A stretch of 64,000 bases of DNA from positions 540,796 through 604,795 of the forward strand of contig OZ025826.1 of the NCBI GenBank assembly GCA_964019425.1, given 5' to 3'. Positions 49,387-60,273 of the stretch are shown here, in pieces (positions within the stretch are counted from its first letter, which is position 1; each line of letters begins with the position of its first letter). Source of the stretch: Flectonema sp. DT1601 (Eukaryota; Euglenozoa; Diplonemea; Diplonemida; Diplonemidae). A program made the position numbers and the translations under genes. The notes beneath the pieces are model-generated. The model ran no database searches, was not told where the DNA came from, and was given only the letters and a program-made list of their open reading frames with translations.

Positions 49387-49614
49387 CTGAAAGCCGAACG
49401 AAGTTTGGAATTGTCTTATCATCATATGTGAACGATAAACAATAATAATATTGATAGATTTCATAGTGTTGAAAGTATCCGTATCGACTATTGCCATCAT
49501 TCACATTTTTGTTTACAGCGCCTGTTACAATGGTAGTCGTGTATTCTCTCTGTACGATAAACTTATTGAAATATTTATTATTCTTCACAGACGGAGGGGG
49601 GTCTGTCGGACACA

Positions 49615-52600
49615 ATGTCCGACATGTCACAACTACTACTAATGAAGAAAGGGAGTAATGCACACTTATACCCCAGAATTATTGATCTTAATAGTTTATT
49701 TATAGAGAAGGAAACTAACAAGCAACCAGCTGCAATACTAATCGGACGAGATGATAAAAAATGTGATGTCATCCTACCGGAAGGAACAATGCCTGAACAG
49801 ATGCATGCAGAGCCAATGCCAGACATTTGTTTCTCAAGACAACATTGTTATATAAAACGTGAAATTATCTCTACCACGTCAACCGGAATAAATGAATACC
49901 GCTATTCAGTAGTTGACAAGGGCAGTCGAAATGGAACTTTCGTCAATTGGACTAAAGTTTCCGAATCAGTTTTAAAAAGAAATGATTTACTAGTTTTTGG
50001 TGGAGGAAGTGCTCTAAAACTTGGTGATCGTCTGATGGAAGAAAGTGATCAGCCACCGATAGCTTACCTCTTTTGCTATCACGACGTGAATCTACAATCA
50101 ACTTCTCCACCAACTGTAAAAGTTAATGAAATAGTAAACATAAATGAGTATTCACAGATATCTTGTCACTCTATTGACGCCCAGCTGAGGCTCGCTGCTG
50201 AAGAGTCTGCAGAGGCGGCGAAAAAGGTGCTGAATTCAAGTCAGGACCTTCTTGGGATACCTGAAGTAAAGGAGGTACAGAATAAGTTATCAACACCAAC
50301 ACCGAAACCTGTTGAAAAAATTCCACAAAAGACTCCTGAAGTTGGTTCTTACAGACGTCGTAGAATACTATCAATGGATCCTAATGAGAATGCTATAGTC
50401 CCAGACCGTATTGATCAGCCGTCAGCTACTCCTCAAACAACACCACTACAGGCTAGTCCTCAAGTAAGATTAACAGAAGAAAACTTGCTCGGATTGGAGA
50501 GCTTAAATTCTCAGTTTGCTAAGCAACTCAGCACACCAAGTGCAGCATCAAAAACAAAAATCACACCTCTACAACTCGCTAAGACAGGATCTCCTGATGA
50601 ACCTCCTACGACTTTACACTCAAAGACTAAGTCTCCTGTTGTTGTAAGAAATCCAATCTGTAAGCCTGCCACTACTCCGAGAAACGCTCCAATTCGATTC
50701 TCTCGCAATGCGAAAAGCGCGCAAAAGGAACCGCTAAAACAAGCTTCTAAAGTACCAGCAGCATTCCAAGGAAAGAGTTGTGAAGAAACCATCGATCCGA
50801 TTGTATCAAAAAATCTTTTAGACACACCACCTCCAGTGGTAGGTCCAGATGAGCAATACTCAGAAGATCTACTTGTGGCTCCCCGTGAAAGTGTTACTCC
50901 TAAAAAGCCAACCATTCTCTTAGCAGAAAGGACACCAGAAGAAGGCAATACCACTACTGAAAACCGACTCTTTTTAGACAGCCAAGTTGCTTCCATCGGT
51001 GTTGATCCTCATCAAGTTATTATTGACACTCCTCCAAAGATTCCCCCTCAGCCTCCTTCAGATAATGAAAGTGATGCACCCACTCCGGTTAGGGTACCTC
51101 GACTATCGCAAGCGGATAATCAAGTTCTTTGTACAAACACTTCCATTCAGAAGCCTACTGCATTAAAGAAGGCGCCACAAAAGCAGTCTTCGGTTGCGAC
51201 AAAAAAGCTGACGGCCGCACAGTCACTGAATTTTAGTGAGAATTTCTTAGACAGCGCACCTACGGGTACAAACGATGAGAAGGACAGGGTGAAGCCGAAA
51301 CCTGCGAGAAAAGTCAGCAAGATCAAGGAAAACATCATCCCCTCACCACCAAAGAATAAAATACAACCGGTAGCTGCTGCAGCAATTAAAAGGAGAAAGG
51401 TTACTCAGATGCCTGTGAAGAGCGCCGCCCCGGTAGCGAGATCCGGTTTTGAAATTATGTGCGACGAGTTGACAGAAAAATTCGCAGCAGTAAAAAAGGG
51501 AAAAGCAGCAATACGCAATGCTCTCATCAAGTATTGGCAAAACTTAGATGTAGCTGGGAAGGAAGCCTACGACAACAGGGCAGAACAAGAAAAACAAGAA
51601 CTGATTCTCAAACATCCTGAGCTTGCCTTGCTAAATACGAATCAGGAAAATGACGAATCACGACTAGCAAGGAAGTTCGGAGGTCCAAAAGCTAAGAAAG
51701 ACGCAGCAGAACAAGATAAGAATAAACAACGAGCTCAAGTCAGAGCCGCAAGAGCTCAATTATTTCAATCTCTTCATCAGAAAGACGAACAAACAAAGAA
51801 CCTCATGGACAACATTGAGAAATCAACTATCTTCTTTCCAGAGTCTAACAACAGTGAACAAAATACTAGCGATACCTTTATGCTTGAAGCGACTAAACTA
51901 AAAGATTACGTTACGAGTGATCTCCGTAACCGCGACCGCTCTAATCTTTCAGGAAGGATCCTCGCCACCTCTGATACTAAGAATATTCTAATTCTACCTC
52001 ATTCATTAGCGAAACTACTTAAACCTCATCAGATAAAAGGAGTTCAATTCTTGTGGAAGAACTTAGTTCAAATTAAGAATGCTGGTGGATGCATTCTGGC
52101 TCATGGTATGGGTCTAGGTAAGACCTTAACTGCGATTTCATTTATCCTCATGTGGAAAAGATATAACAACAGTAAAAGTGACGCTGACAGATCTCAAAAA
52201 CATATTTTGGTAGTCGCTCCGAAATCGATGCTCAGAATGTGGATACGAGAAACGGAGTATTGGTGCGAACAGTCTCGTCATGAGTGCCCAGATATCTTTT
52301 GTGTTGAGAACGTGAAACAAGGAGTAGGTAAGATTGAGCAGTGGGCAACCAATGAAGATGGAGGAATACTACTACTAAGCTATGCAATGTTAGTCAGAAT
52401 AATTGGATGTACTGCTGGAAAGGTTAGCTCACCATCAAAACAAAATGTAGAACCCGATGAGGTACGTGACATCCGACGAGCCTCGCAGTACGTCAACGAT
52501 GACGACGAAGCTGAACAACGCGAGATCGACAACGCATCAAGAGAAGCAAATTCATGTAATAAAAAATATGCTTCCTACATTCAACAGAAAACAAAGTTGG

Positions 52601-54234
52601 TTATCGTAGATGAAGGTCACAAGGTTTCATCAGCAACCTCTGCCCTGACAAAGTCACTAGTCACAATAAGGACTACCTCTAGAATGATACTAACAGGAAC
52701 ACCTATTCAGAATAATATGAAACAGTATCATACAATGCTTGATTTCGCGCGCCCTGATACCTGGGGGTATTCAGAACTTACTGACTTGTACTCACGTGCG
52801 TCTAGTGACCCATCGGTAAAGGCAGAGCTTGCGGGTATAATGTCTACTTACATTCAACGATTTGATTGTAATCTTCTTAGAGAAGAGCTTCCTCCTTTGA
52901 CAGAGTACGTTTTGTATATAAAATTGTCTCCTTTTCAGAGATCAATTTATTCTGGATTGATGTCTGAGACTGGTGTGGATGTTCAATCTGGAAAGATTAA
53001 ACCAGGGAAAGCTCTCGCTCTCTCTTCAATAATGCTTCGAATAGCAGCACACACTCACCTTGTTAGAGATCACTGCATCGCCAAAGGTGTTGTTCCATTA
53101 GAAAAACTTAAGAAAGAACACGACATAACCAAAATCACTGCTGATGATCTCCTTGACGTCTCAAAAGCTGATTTAATTTCGATGCTTAATGAAGAGGCTC
53201 TTTTTAATGATAAGGGAAAAGATTTTTCTTGGGCACTTCCGGTTTTTAAAGAAAACTATGCTGGAGAAGACGACGCCTTGAGACACAATTATAAAACGAT
53301 AGTACTACTTCACATGGTTAAAAAGATAACAGCTTTAGGTGAAAAAGTTGTAATCTTCAGTGACAGCACTGCAATGTTGGATGTCATTGAAAAGTTACTT
53401 TGTCTTCTTGAGCTTCCTCAAAGTCGAAGATACACGTCGACATCCAATTCAACGCAAGGATGGAGGAAAGGCGTAAACTATCACAGACTTGATGGTCAAT
53501 CATCTACACATAAGAGACAGCAGATGTGTGATGATTTTAACAATTCACTTTCTAGATCATCGTTGTTTCTGGTATCAACACGTGCTGGTGGTCTTGGTAT
53601 TAACCTTGTAGGAGCATCGAGGGTAATCCTTTATGGTGTTGGTTGGAACGCTCAGTCAGACTTACAAGCGATTTATCGAACATATCGTTATGGTCAACGT
53701 CATCCAGTGACTGTGTATAGAATCATAACACAAGGAACTGTTGAGCAAACAATCTTTGCGAGGAGTGCTGCGAAGATGAGAATGGCACTTCAGATATGTG
53801 ATGATCGATGGACTAGAACAGACCTGAAATCATTTGATCGAATAGAACCGACTGACTGGTCAGTTCACGCTGCTAAAGATCCAATTTTACAGACCCTTTA
53901 CAATAGAGTTGGTGAATACATGCATTCTGTCCTAGCTCATGATTCTTTAACCGCTTCTCTAGATTCTCTTGATAACATTCCTGGTGAAGACTCTGATGAT
54001 GATGAGATCCTCGTTGCTCCACCAGAACCTGCGACAGATTCATTTGGTTCTCTTAATCTCGGAGTTGGTCATGATGATTCTATTCAGAAATATATAAATA
54101 AAGTTACTCCAGCGGCACCACCACCACCACCACCCCGATGTGATTCCCCTCAACTGGGAACACAAGAATCAGATGCATCGATGGAATTTGTTTTTGATGA
54201 TGATGAGGAAGAAGATGAGAGTCAAGAAGTATAG
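49615..54234 (+). CDS. FHA / HMG-like / SNF2 ATPase, ATRX-ARIP4 type
   Basis: 1,539 aa, one exon, after acceptor tttattattcttcacag (ending 49590). Residues 10-145 are a forkhead-associated domain (AILIGRDDKKCDVIL, FSRQHCYIKRE, VVDKGSRNGTFVN), which binds phosphothreonine. A long disordered Pro/Ser/Lys region follows. Residues about 605-665 resemble an HMG box (ALIKYWQNLDVAGKEAYDNR). The SNF2 motor has motif I GMGLGKT (831-837), motif II DEGH (999-1002), LTGTPIQNN and, in the second lobe, STRAGGLGINLVGASRVIL and YRYGQRHPVTVYRII. The YRYGQ form of motif VI is typical of ATRX/ARIP4/RAD54-like remodellers. It likely moves or strips nucleosomes at phosphorylated partners, for example in repair. 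The tail is acidic with a proline run. FHA plus HMG with SNF2 is an unusual set. Confidence 0.92.
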   Translation: MSDMSQLLLMKKGSNAHLYPRIIDLNSLFIEKETNKQPAAILIGRDDKKCDVILPEGTMPEQMHAEPMPDICFSRQHCYIKREIISTTSTGINEYRYSVVDKGSRNGTFVNWTKVSESVLKRNDLLVFGGGSALKLGDRLMEESDQPPIAYLFCYHDVNLQSTSPPTVKVNEIVNINEYSQISCHSIDAQLRLAAEESAEAAKKVLNSSQDLLGIPEVKEVQNKLSTPTPKPVEKIPQKTPEVGSYRRRRILSMDPNENAIVPDRIDQPSATPQTTPLQASPQVRLTEENLLGLESLNSQFAKQLSTPSAASKTKITPLQLAKTGSPDEPPTTLHSKTKSPVVVRNPICKPATTPRNAPIRFSRNAKSAQKEPLKQASKVPAAFQGKSCEETIDPIVSKNLLDTPPPVVGPDEQYSEDLLVAPRESVTPKKPTILLAERTPEEGNTTTENRLFLDSQVASIGVDPHQVIIDTPPKIPPQPPSDNESDAPTPVRVPRLSQADNQVLCTNTSIQKPTALKKAPQKQSSVATKKLTAAQSLNFSENFLDSAPTGTNDEKDRVKPKPARKVSKIKENIIPSPPKNKIQPVAAAAIKRRKVTQMPVKSAAPVARSGFEIMCDELTEKFAAVKKGKAAIRNALIKYWQNLDVAGKEAYDNRAEQEKQELILKHPELALLNTNQENDESRLARKFGGPKAKKDAAEQDKNKQRAQVRAARAQLFQSLHQKDEQTKNLMDNIEKSTIFFPESNNSEQNTSDTFMLEATKLKDYVTSDLRNRDRSNLSGRILATSDTKNILILPHSLAKLLKPHQIKGVQFLWKNLVQIKNAGGCILAHGMGLGKTLTAISFILMWKRYNNSKSDADRSQKHILVVAPKSMLRMWIRETEYWCEQSRHECPDIFCVENVKQGVGKIEQWATNEDGGILLLSYAMLVRIIGCTAGKVSSPSKQNVEPDEVRDIRRASQYVNDDDEAEQREIDNASREANSCNKKYASYIQQKTKLVIVDEGHKVSSATSALTKSLVTIRTTSRMILTGTPIQNNMKQYHTMLDFARPDTWGYSELTDLYSRASSDPSVKAELAGIMSTYIQRFDCNLLREELPPLTEYVLYIKLSPFQRSIYSGLMSETGVDVQSGKIKPGKALALSSIMLRIAAHTHLVRDHCIAKGVVPLEKLKKEHDITKITADDLLDVSKADLISMLNEEALFNDKGKDFSWALPVFKENYAGEDDALRHNYKTIVLLHMVKKITALGEKVVIFSDSTAMLDVIEKLLCLLELPQSRRYTSTSNSTQGWRKGVNYHRLDGQSSTHKRQQMCDDFNNSLSRSSLFLVSTRAGGLGINLVGASRVILYGVGWNAQSDLQAIYRTYRYGQRHPVTVYRIITQGTVEQTIFARSAAKMRMALQICDDRWTRTDLKSFDRIEPTDWSVHAAKDPILQTLYNRVGEYMHSVLAHDSLTASLDSLDNIPGEDSDDDEILVAPPEPATDSFGSLNLGVGHDDSIQKYINKVTPAAPPPPPPRCDSPQLGTQESDASMEFVFDDDEEEDESQEV

Positions 54235-54807
54235 TTTCTCGTAGTTCTTTTTTTTCAAGCGTCCTTCGACGCTAATGACGCAAGTGCATGCGGACTATAG
54301 TCTCGCCTTGGGTCATATGGTGCTACTAATTAAAAGTTCAAAAGAAATAATTCTTAGGGAGAATGAAGTTCGACAATAAACGAACAGTTGTCTGCCTGCA
54401 CAAGATTCTTTCCCCTCTTGTGGTATTGAGAAGGTATCCAATTTCATTCTCTATTGTCCGAGAAACGAATCGTGTATGTTTTGGTGATAAGAACGAAAAA
54501 AAAAAAAAACTTTAAAAAAAAAAAAAAAAAAAAAAGAAAGAAAACTAAACAAACGAAAAACAAAAGAAGGTTTGATGAAGCAACTGTCACTCGTAGACTA
54601 CCTACGCTGCTTCTGACCATTGGCCGAGTACTCGCTTGGCATGAGGCCGTATAGATGACTTTAATCTTTTATAATATCTCTGTGATAACCTTCTTCCTGC
54701 AACAGTAGATAACAATGTTGATATGATTCACTGTGGTAGGTTTTTAGTTTATAATTGGCTATCACACATAACCATCTGCTTTTAAACATAACAGGCCTGC
54801 GTATTAA
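54235..54807. other. Spacer, no gene seen
   Basis: Contains A runs near 54500-54540 and the acceptor at 54793-54794. No supported gene. Confidence 0.6.
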
Positions 54808-55302
54808 ATGGGTTATATAAGAAACCGCTTGGCTGCTGCCAAGGTAAAGCAGGCGCAACAAGGTGTGAAAGGACCTCCACCACTGCCTTCGAGGATAGCA
54901 GGTAAGAGTAAGAGTCCTGCTACTATTGTGGTTGAAAGTAATAATGTTAAACGGGCAAAGGTTGAAACGGTTGTTCAGAAAACGGTTCAAAAGCAACCTC
55001 AAAAAATACTACGACCTCCTCCTAAAATTACACCACCGCCGCCAACCGCAGCAAAGCGACACAGCTCTGCTGCACGCCCTAGTACCACACGTATAGTGGT
55101 TGCGGATGATAAAGAGATGCCATCAAGTGGTGATTATGGTGACATAGATGTGAGTAGATCTGCTGCACAAACTTCTCGCAGCCTTCGAGCAGTTTTTAGC
55201 GGGAGTCCTGGTGTTGGTCGCATAACAAAAAGGAAAAACCCGATAAAATCATCAACAGCGTCTGTGAAACAACCTTCACTGTCAGAGCTGCTGAAAAAAT
55301 AA
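54808..55302 (+). CDS. Unknown small basic, proline-rich protein
   Basis: 164 aa, one exon, 13 nt after AG 54793-54794 (aacataacag). The sequence is basic and disordered: proline clusters (GPPPLPSR, ITPPPPTAAK), a lysine-rich VKRAKVETVVQKTVQKQ and a short helical end (KQPSLSELLKK). An acidic island GDYGDIDVS sits in the middle. I recognise no domain. It could be a nuclear or RNA-associated adaptor; the last residues resemble a short binding helix. It follows the SNF2 gene directly in the tract. Confidence 0.65.
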   Translation: MGYIRNRLAAAKVKQAQQGVKGPPPLPSRIAGKSKSPATIVVESNNVKRAKVETVVQKTVQKQPQKILRPPPKITPPPPTAAKRHSSAARPSTTRIVVADDKEMPSSGDYGDIDVSRSAAQTSRSLRAVFSGSPGVGRITKRKNPIKSSTASVKQPSLSELLKK

Positions 55303-55500
55303 TAATTTCAATACCGTGAAAGTTGTAATTCATCTCTCATTAGTTGACTACCAGTAAGGCGTCAGTAGCCTGAATATGAAAAAACAAGTCTGCAGGGACA
55401 AAGCAGGCGTGTATAATTATATAGAAATTCAACTCTTTTGTATTTTATAGAATTAAAAAAAAAACTTTACCGTCATATCTCAACAGAAAAAAGTAAAAAA

Positions 55501-58123
55501 ATGATGAAGCGATCAGGAGCAGGGAAGGGACAGATGGGAGTACTATTGCCGATTACTGTGATAATTATCGTGTTATTGTTTTGGGTGTTTTGGGGATTGC
55601 CGGATGGAACTCCGCAGCCCCATTTACCAGATGTGAATATGTTGGCTAACTTACCGATGACGGAGTCTTCGAGACTGTGGCCGGGAACTGGAGGAGACTT
55701 CGGAGATGAAGGACTCGCAGCCGCTATGATCGCGACATTCCCAGCACCTGTACAGATGCCAACAGCTTTAGGGATTGTTGATCCTGAGAGAGACCCCGGA
55801 AGACCTAGTTTTAAGGTTTTAAAAAACATCCTTACCAGATGGGGTGAACGAGTACGTCGTAAAGTCCCAACCACAACTTCACTCTCAATAGTCAGAGTAA
55901 AGCCGACGGTTGCAATTGTTAATAGCTGTGACGCTACTGGTAATATTACGAGAAACTTCATTGATTGTATTCATTGCTCTGAAACAACTCTCGAATCTAG
56001 GTTAAATAAAATTCAGTACGAAGCAACCCATGGACAATTACTACTCATTCCTCACGATAAAGTCACTGAAGGGTTAGTTTTAATGGGACGTGTCTTTGAC
56101 TACTACCCAGGTGATTTACTACATCTCCTTAACCCAATTGACGAGAAGCAAGAATGCTCAGTAAAAAGTAAGTTATATGAAGTTGCACAGTTGGCTTTCA
56201 AACTTAGGATTGGTGAATATCTTGACGAGTACTCACTACAGTTGGATAGTTATAAGAGGGCTTTGAAGGCGCTCCCGAATTACTGTCAGGGAATGTATCC
56301 ATTTAGTCAATGTCAGTTGATGAATGAGAATTACAGAGGTTGGGAAAGGCGTGCTCCTTCTGCACCACCCAGAAAGTTTAAATGTGAAGAACCAGATACG
56401 TCCTCTCTCGTCGATGAGGTAGTTCCTACGGGAACTGATGAGAAGATATCTAGTATTGGAAAACAATTAATTAGCACTGCCTGGCCTCGTTGCGCTAAAA
56501 GACCTGGTGGGTGTTCTACAACAAACGGAATCGCATTCATCAAAACACACAAAACTGCTTCCTCAACTCTTGAAGGGCTTTTGCAGAGACTCTGCGTTAC
56601 CCGCAGACAAAAGTGTTTTACTCACTCGGGAAAGTTTGTAAATGTTGCCTATGGAGAACAGTCAAAGTATATCTCTCGTCCACACAAAGTAGCGCCAGCA
56701 CTGTCAGCGCCGTATGATATGTTTATTGCACACACTATGTATGTATTGATTAGTTAAACACTTTAGTAGATAAAAGGAATACCAACAACAACAATAACAA
56801 CAACAGGAACACTCCTGAATTAACAACCGAAATAGTACCATCGAGTAACGGTCATGTACTTACTATCGTTAGGGAACCAGCTGCGAGGTTTAAGTCACAT
56901 TGGAACTTCTGGGTATCACAAAACCAAATCGTAGCTGAAGGATGGCCTTGGACAGCTGGAGACATGAAACGAATGTGTGAAGAGGTAACCACACCGATTA
57001 CTGGACCACCTCTGCTTTTAAAAATGAATCAAGAACCACTTAACATCAGACTGTCACTTAATAACATGGCCAGGCAGTTAATGGGATGCACTTATTGTGG
57101 AACAGACACTGAAATTGAAGTTCGTTTTCAAAAACTTCTCAGCGCCATAAGAGAACCCAACTCAAAATATCACATCTTAATATCTGAAAAGTTACATGAA
57201 TCTCTGGTCGTATGTGTTCTATTTAGTTTGTATATTCGTATTTCTTATCGTTATCCGATGAAGATAAAAAAGCACCCTCTCCGGTCTCAAGGAAACCATG
57301 CGAGACACTTGTACAGCTTTTAAAACCCCGTTACCCGTCTGAGGATTTGTTTTGAATTCCCGTCTGTTGTTATCGTTCTCAACGACAACCTGTATTACGA
57401 TATGATGATCTACATAAGCAGTCTCCCTCTTCCGAATGGTTTTGACGAATACCTGCTTTATCGAACCTAATAACTAAGCCCTGATTGACCTTTGAAATCT
57501 TTCGTTTTGCCTTTTTTCTTTCGCTCCTGTTAACCACTTCTATCCGATGAAGATAAAAAAGCACCCTCTCCGGTTTAAAAACCCCGTTACCCGTCTGGGG
57601 AAGTGTTCTCTCGGTGCTTATAATTGAATTCAGATACAAACAAAACAATAAAACAGTTATTCAAGAAAGACTACGGACTCGAAATGGCTGACCTCGTGTA
57701 TGCATCTCGCAACATGGGAAGTTATAAGAAGGAAATGCCAAGTGAAGAAACAGAATGTTTAAAACAGATAAACAGTATGTTATTGTGATGATGTTTTTGA
57801 CACTGTTATAATACGATTAAAAAAAATAAAAAAATAAAAAATAAAAAACAGGCCTTGATACTCGACTGTATGAAGTTGCAGTTGAGGTTCACAGCAGGAG
57901 AGTCGCTGCATACGGTCAGCAATTCCAAGATGAAGTTACTGAACTAGATACAATGATAGAAGAATTAGTGAAAAACTCAGCTTGCTCTAAGTGGGGTTGT
58001 GACAAAGCCAAAAGTAGCAAGTCATCTCTATGCACACAATGTCACGATGTTTCAGGTCAAGGTAAGGATCCAACAGCTGTATTGATCGACCACTTCTCCT
58101 CCCAATGCAAACCTGTGAAATAG
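55501..58123 (+). CDS. Gal-3-O-sulfotransferase-like protein, copy A, 4 exons
   Basis: Exons 55501-56738, 56807-57209, 57657-57774 and 57852-58123, 676 aa. A type II signal anchor (residues 12-31, VLLPITVIIIVLLFWVFWG) places the rest in the Golgi lumen. Residues about 60-330 are a Cys-containing region shared with copy B and unknown to me. The catalytic part starts at FIKTHKTASSTLEGLLQRLC, the 5'-phosphosulfate loop of the galactosylceramide / Gal-3-O-sulfotransferase family (PAPS donor). It continues with VLTIVREPAARFKSHW (3'-phosphate loop), KYHILISEKLHESLVLF, LDTRLYEVAVEVHSRRV and a Cys-rich end. Animal Gal3STs are about 420 aa, so the extra length is the N-terminal region. Intron phases 2, 0, 1 equal those of copy B. 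Intron 2 (447 nt) carries the repeat. The start is the first ATG after AG 55485-55486. Confidence 0.9.
57033..57218 (+). other. Gene-conversion tract, copy A side
   Basis: These 186 nt match 62379-62564 in copy B with only three substitutions (one changes Val to Asp, the other two are silent), while the flanking exon sequence differs at many positions, including amino acids. The tract covers the second half of exon 2 and the first bases of intron 2. Confidence 0.85.
57252..57600 (+). repeat. Intron-resident tandem repeat, copy A intron 2
   Basis: A unit starts at 57252 (tatccgatgaagataaaaaa), runs through a conserved block to about 57505, and a second, internally deleted unit starts at 57541, a period of 289 nt. 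The second half of the first unit encodes, in one frame, a block starting VVIVLNDNLYYDMMIYISSL and closing LLYRT then stop. The same unit occurs in intron 1 of copy B. No terminal inverted repeats, tRNA-like promoter or poly-A tail are seen. Confidence 0.85.
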
Positions 58124-58315
58124 ATGTTCACTTGAATTCTTGTGGAGAAAAGCTTATTACGTGAGAAAAGACAGCATTAAATTGTTGTTTCTTTTTGGTA
58201 CTCATCACCTGCCTGCTATGTTCTGCATGCGGGCAGCAGTTCGTTTTCACACGAAAACCTTTCCCCCCTTCTTGAAAATACAGCATCAAATTACCCCTTC
58301 GGTGATACAGAGAAA

Positions 58316-58353
<38 letters not shown>

Positions 58354-58730
58354 ATAGCTTCGCACTGATGTAAAGTCCTAAACTACGATGATCGGGTAGC
58401 AACATAAAAGCAAAACATTTATTGCTATTTGTTAATTGTCTAGCTTGAGTCTGATACAAACATACACATTAGATATATGAGATTGTGGAGTCGTAGTGTG
58501 ATAATTCAGTCTGATATTAAGTCAGAAAAAAAAAAAAAAAAAAAGAAATTGGATTTAAGACATTTGAGAAAGCAGCTCCGTTATTTTTTTCTAGGGACAA
58601 AACTCGCACTAAGTTTTTTTTCAAAAAATCCGATTTTATACAATGTTTTCGAAAAACCGCCACACAAATTACCATACAGACTTATAGGTTCCTGATACTG
58701 TTCTCAGCCTCTGAAAATTTTATTGAGTAC

Positions 58731-58952
58731 ATGGCTGGGTCACCACAGAGAACTGTTGTCCTCTTACACGTCGTACCAACCGGATTTCAACCTGCAAGTT
58801 ACAGACAGCTTGGTTGCAAAGCGACACTCCTGTTTCTGACCGGGTTATCAGGGTATCTAACTCATGCAGGCATGAGAGCTTTTTTAAGGCTACCTTGCGG
58901 CGGTACTGTCCGAAGGGTTCATGTATGTACTCAGCAGAATTTCCAGAAATAA
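58731..58952 (+). CDS. Possible small gene, unknown
   Basis: A 73-aa frame whose ATG lies 23 nt after an acceptor-like gatactgttctcag (AG 58706-58707). It sits in a stretch that lacks the A/T runs typical of spacers here. The protein has a short hydrophobic segment (KATLLFLTGLSGYLTH) and several Cys/Arg residues. No homology is recognised, and it may be chance or a gene relic. Confidence 0.25.
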   Translation: MAGSPQRTVVLLHVVPTGFQPASYRQLGCKATLLFLTGLSGYLTHAGMRAFLRLPCGGTVRRVHVCTQQNFQK

Positions 58953-59245
58953 TATTACTTTATCATGTTCTAAGTTCACATACCTTGACTGTTTGTGTTA
59001 TTAGCTTTCAATAAATCTATTAGCGTGAATCTATACATGAGTTGAATAAGAAAGTAAAACAAGACACGAAGCAAGGTGGCTTTGTCGGCAGTTTTTGCAA
59101 ACTTTTGTCGGGGAAAACTTTGTTCGGAATTAGGATCAACTAGTTCCCTTTTTTTTTTTTTTTTTTAATGTTCCTCTTCTTTTCAATTTCTTTTATAAAA
59201 ATTAAATCATATGTCATGTTATTCTGATAAAAGAATAAATGAACT

Positions 59246-59419
59246 ATGAGACAACTTCGACAACAGCGCGTGCTGAAGGCGCACACAGTCCCCTTAAGAA
59301 GGGCGGCAATATCTTGGAAAAAGGACGTAGAACGCCTAAGACCTAAGCGACGAGCACCCCTACTGAAGGGTCGCACCTTTATGATGCACCTCTCTCTTCT
59401 TGTTCATTGCACAATCTAA
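59246..59419 (+). CDS. Possible small Arg/Lys-rich gene, 57 aa
   Basis: A 57-codon frame starting MRQLRQQRVLKAH and containing KDVERLRPKRRAPLLKGR. It is GC-richer than the spacer around it and is flanked by poly-T/poly-A stretches. An AG at 59232-59233 would leave a 12-nt leader, like other genes here, though its pyrimidine tract is distant. The basic composition would suit a ribosomal or nucleic-acid-binding peptide. Alternatively the GC-rich block is a structured RNA, since it contains short inverted repeats. Confidence 0.3.
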   Translation: MRQLRQQRVLKAHTVPLRRAAISWKKDVERLRPKRRAPLLKGRTFMMHLSLLVHCTI

Positions 59420-60273
59420 TTAATAAGAAAAAACTTAATAAGGAAAATTCTTCTTCAATGTTTTTAGGATGACAGCCACATTGAAAAACATGATTTCATT
59501 TTCGTGTCCCCTCAGATTTTTTTATTTTTTTATTTTTTATTATTTTTTTTCATAGTAGCTCATTTACTGTGGTTGACAAGCAAAATGGCTCTACAAAAAA
59601 AAAACCAATTACCGGAATCTGTCGCGCGTGTTTATCAGCCAAAAAAAAAAAAAAAAAAGGGGTTAACAGTGTCGCAAAAAAAAAAAAAATAAAAAAAAAA
59701 AATAAATAAAAACTACGATATTCACCCTTTATTATTTTATTTTATTTTATTTTTTTTGTTTGTTTATTTGTTTGTTCTTTTTTTTTTTCCCCTTCTACAT
59801 TTTTACATCGTCGCCATACCAAATTGAGGGAGCTATTTTTGTTTGCTGGTTCCCAAAGCAACCTGCCGTGGAAGAGAGTTTTGTTTCCTTATTTCAAAAC
59901 TTACTTTCGCTCCCCCGAAACGAAAAAAAGCCGTTGTTAAAAAGCAGCAACTTTCTGCTGTCAAAACTGCATAGGGACGACCCTTGCAACTGTTGTTGCC
60001 CAGTCTCCACTAGAAGCTATTCAGGGAAGCTGCACGTACACAGAGGGGATCGAATCTCTTCCACGATGTTATAGACCCTCATCTACGACATGTGCCGAAC
60101 AAGTTAGTGGTCGTGATTTTAATTATACGTTTGTTGTCATTATTTTTCAATTTCTCTAAAAGGTACTTGACAAAAAACAAATGGTGAGAATTTTCATCAG
60201 TTATTGATACTGACATGGAATCGAACTTTATAAAAATAATAATATTCTAAAAACCTATTTTTAGTACAACAGA

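Larger units (their letters stand above)
58124..60273. other. Spacer between sulfotransferase copies
   Basis: 2.15 kb. A T run of about 30 at 58320-58352 and several A runs alternate with less biased islands at 58700-58950, 59240-59420 and 59830-60080. The first two hold the possible small genes listed; the third has short hairpins but no recognised RNA gene. Confidence 0.5.

Noticed and set aside
50511-50996. 161-codon minus-strand frame inside the SNF2 gene
   Set aside because: Lies over the disordered Pro/Ser region of a well-supported + strand gene.
55473-55961. 162-codon minus-strand frame over sulfotransferase copy A
   Set aside because: The + strand has a signal anchor, matched introns and a homologous copy; the minus frame has no support.
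60035-60065. Sequence gaggggatcgaatctctt resembling a tRNA T arm
   Set aside because: A stem with several G-U pairs is possible, but no A box, acceptor stem or anticodon loop can be drawn upstream.
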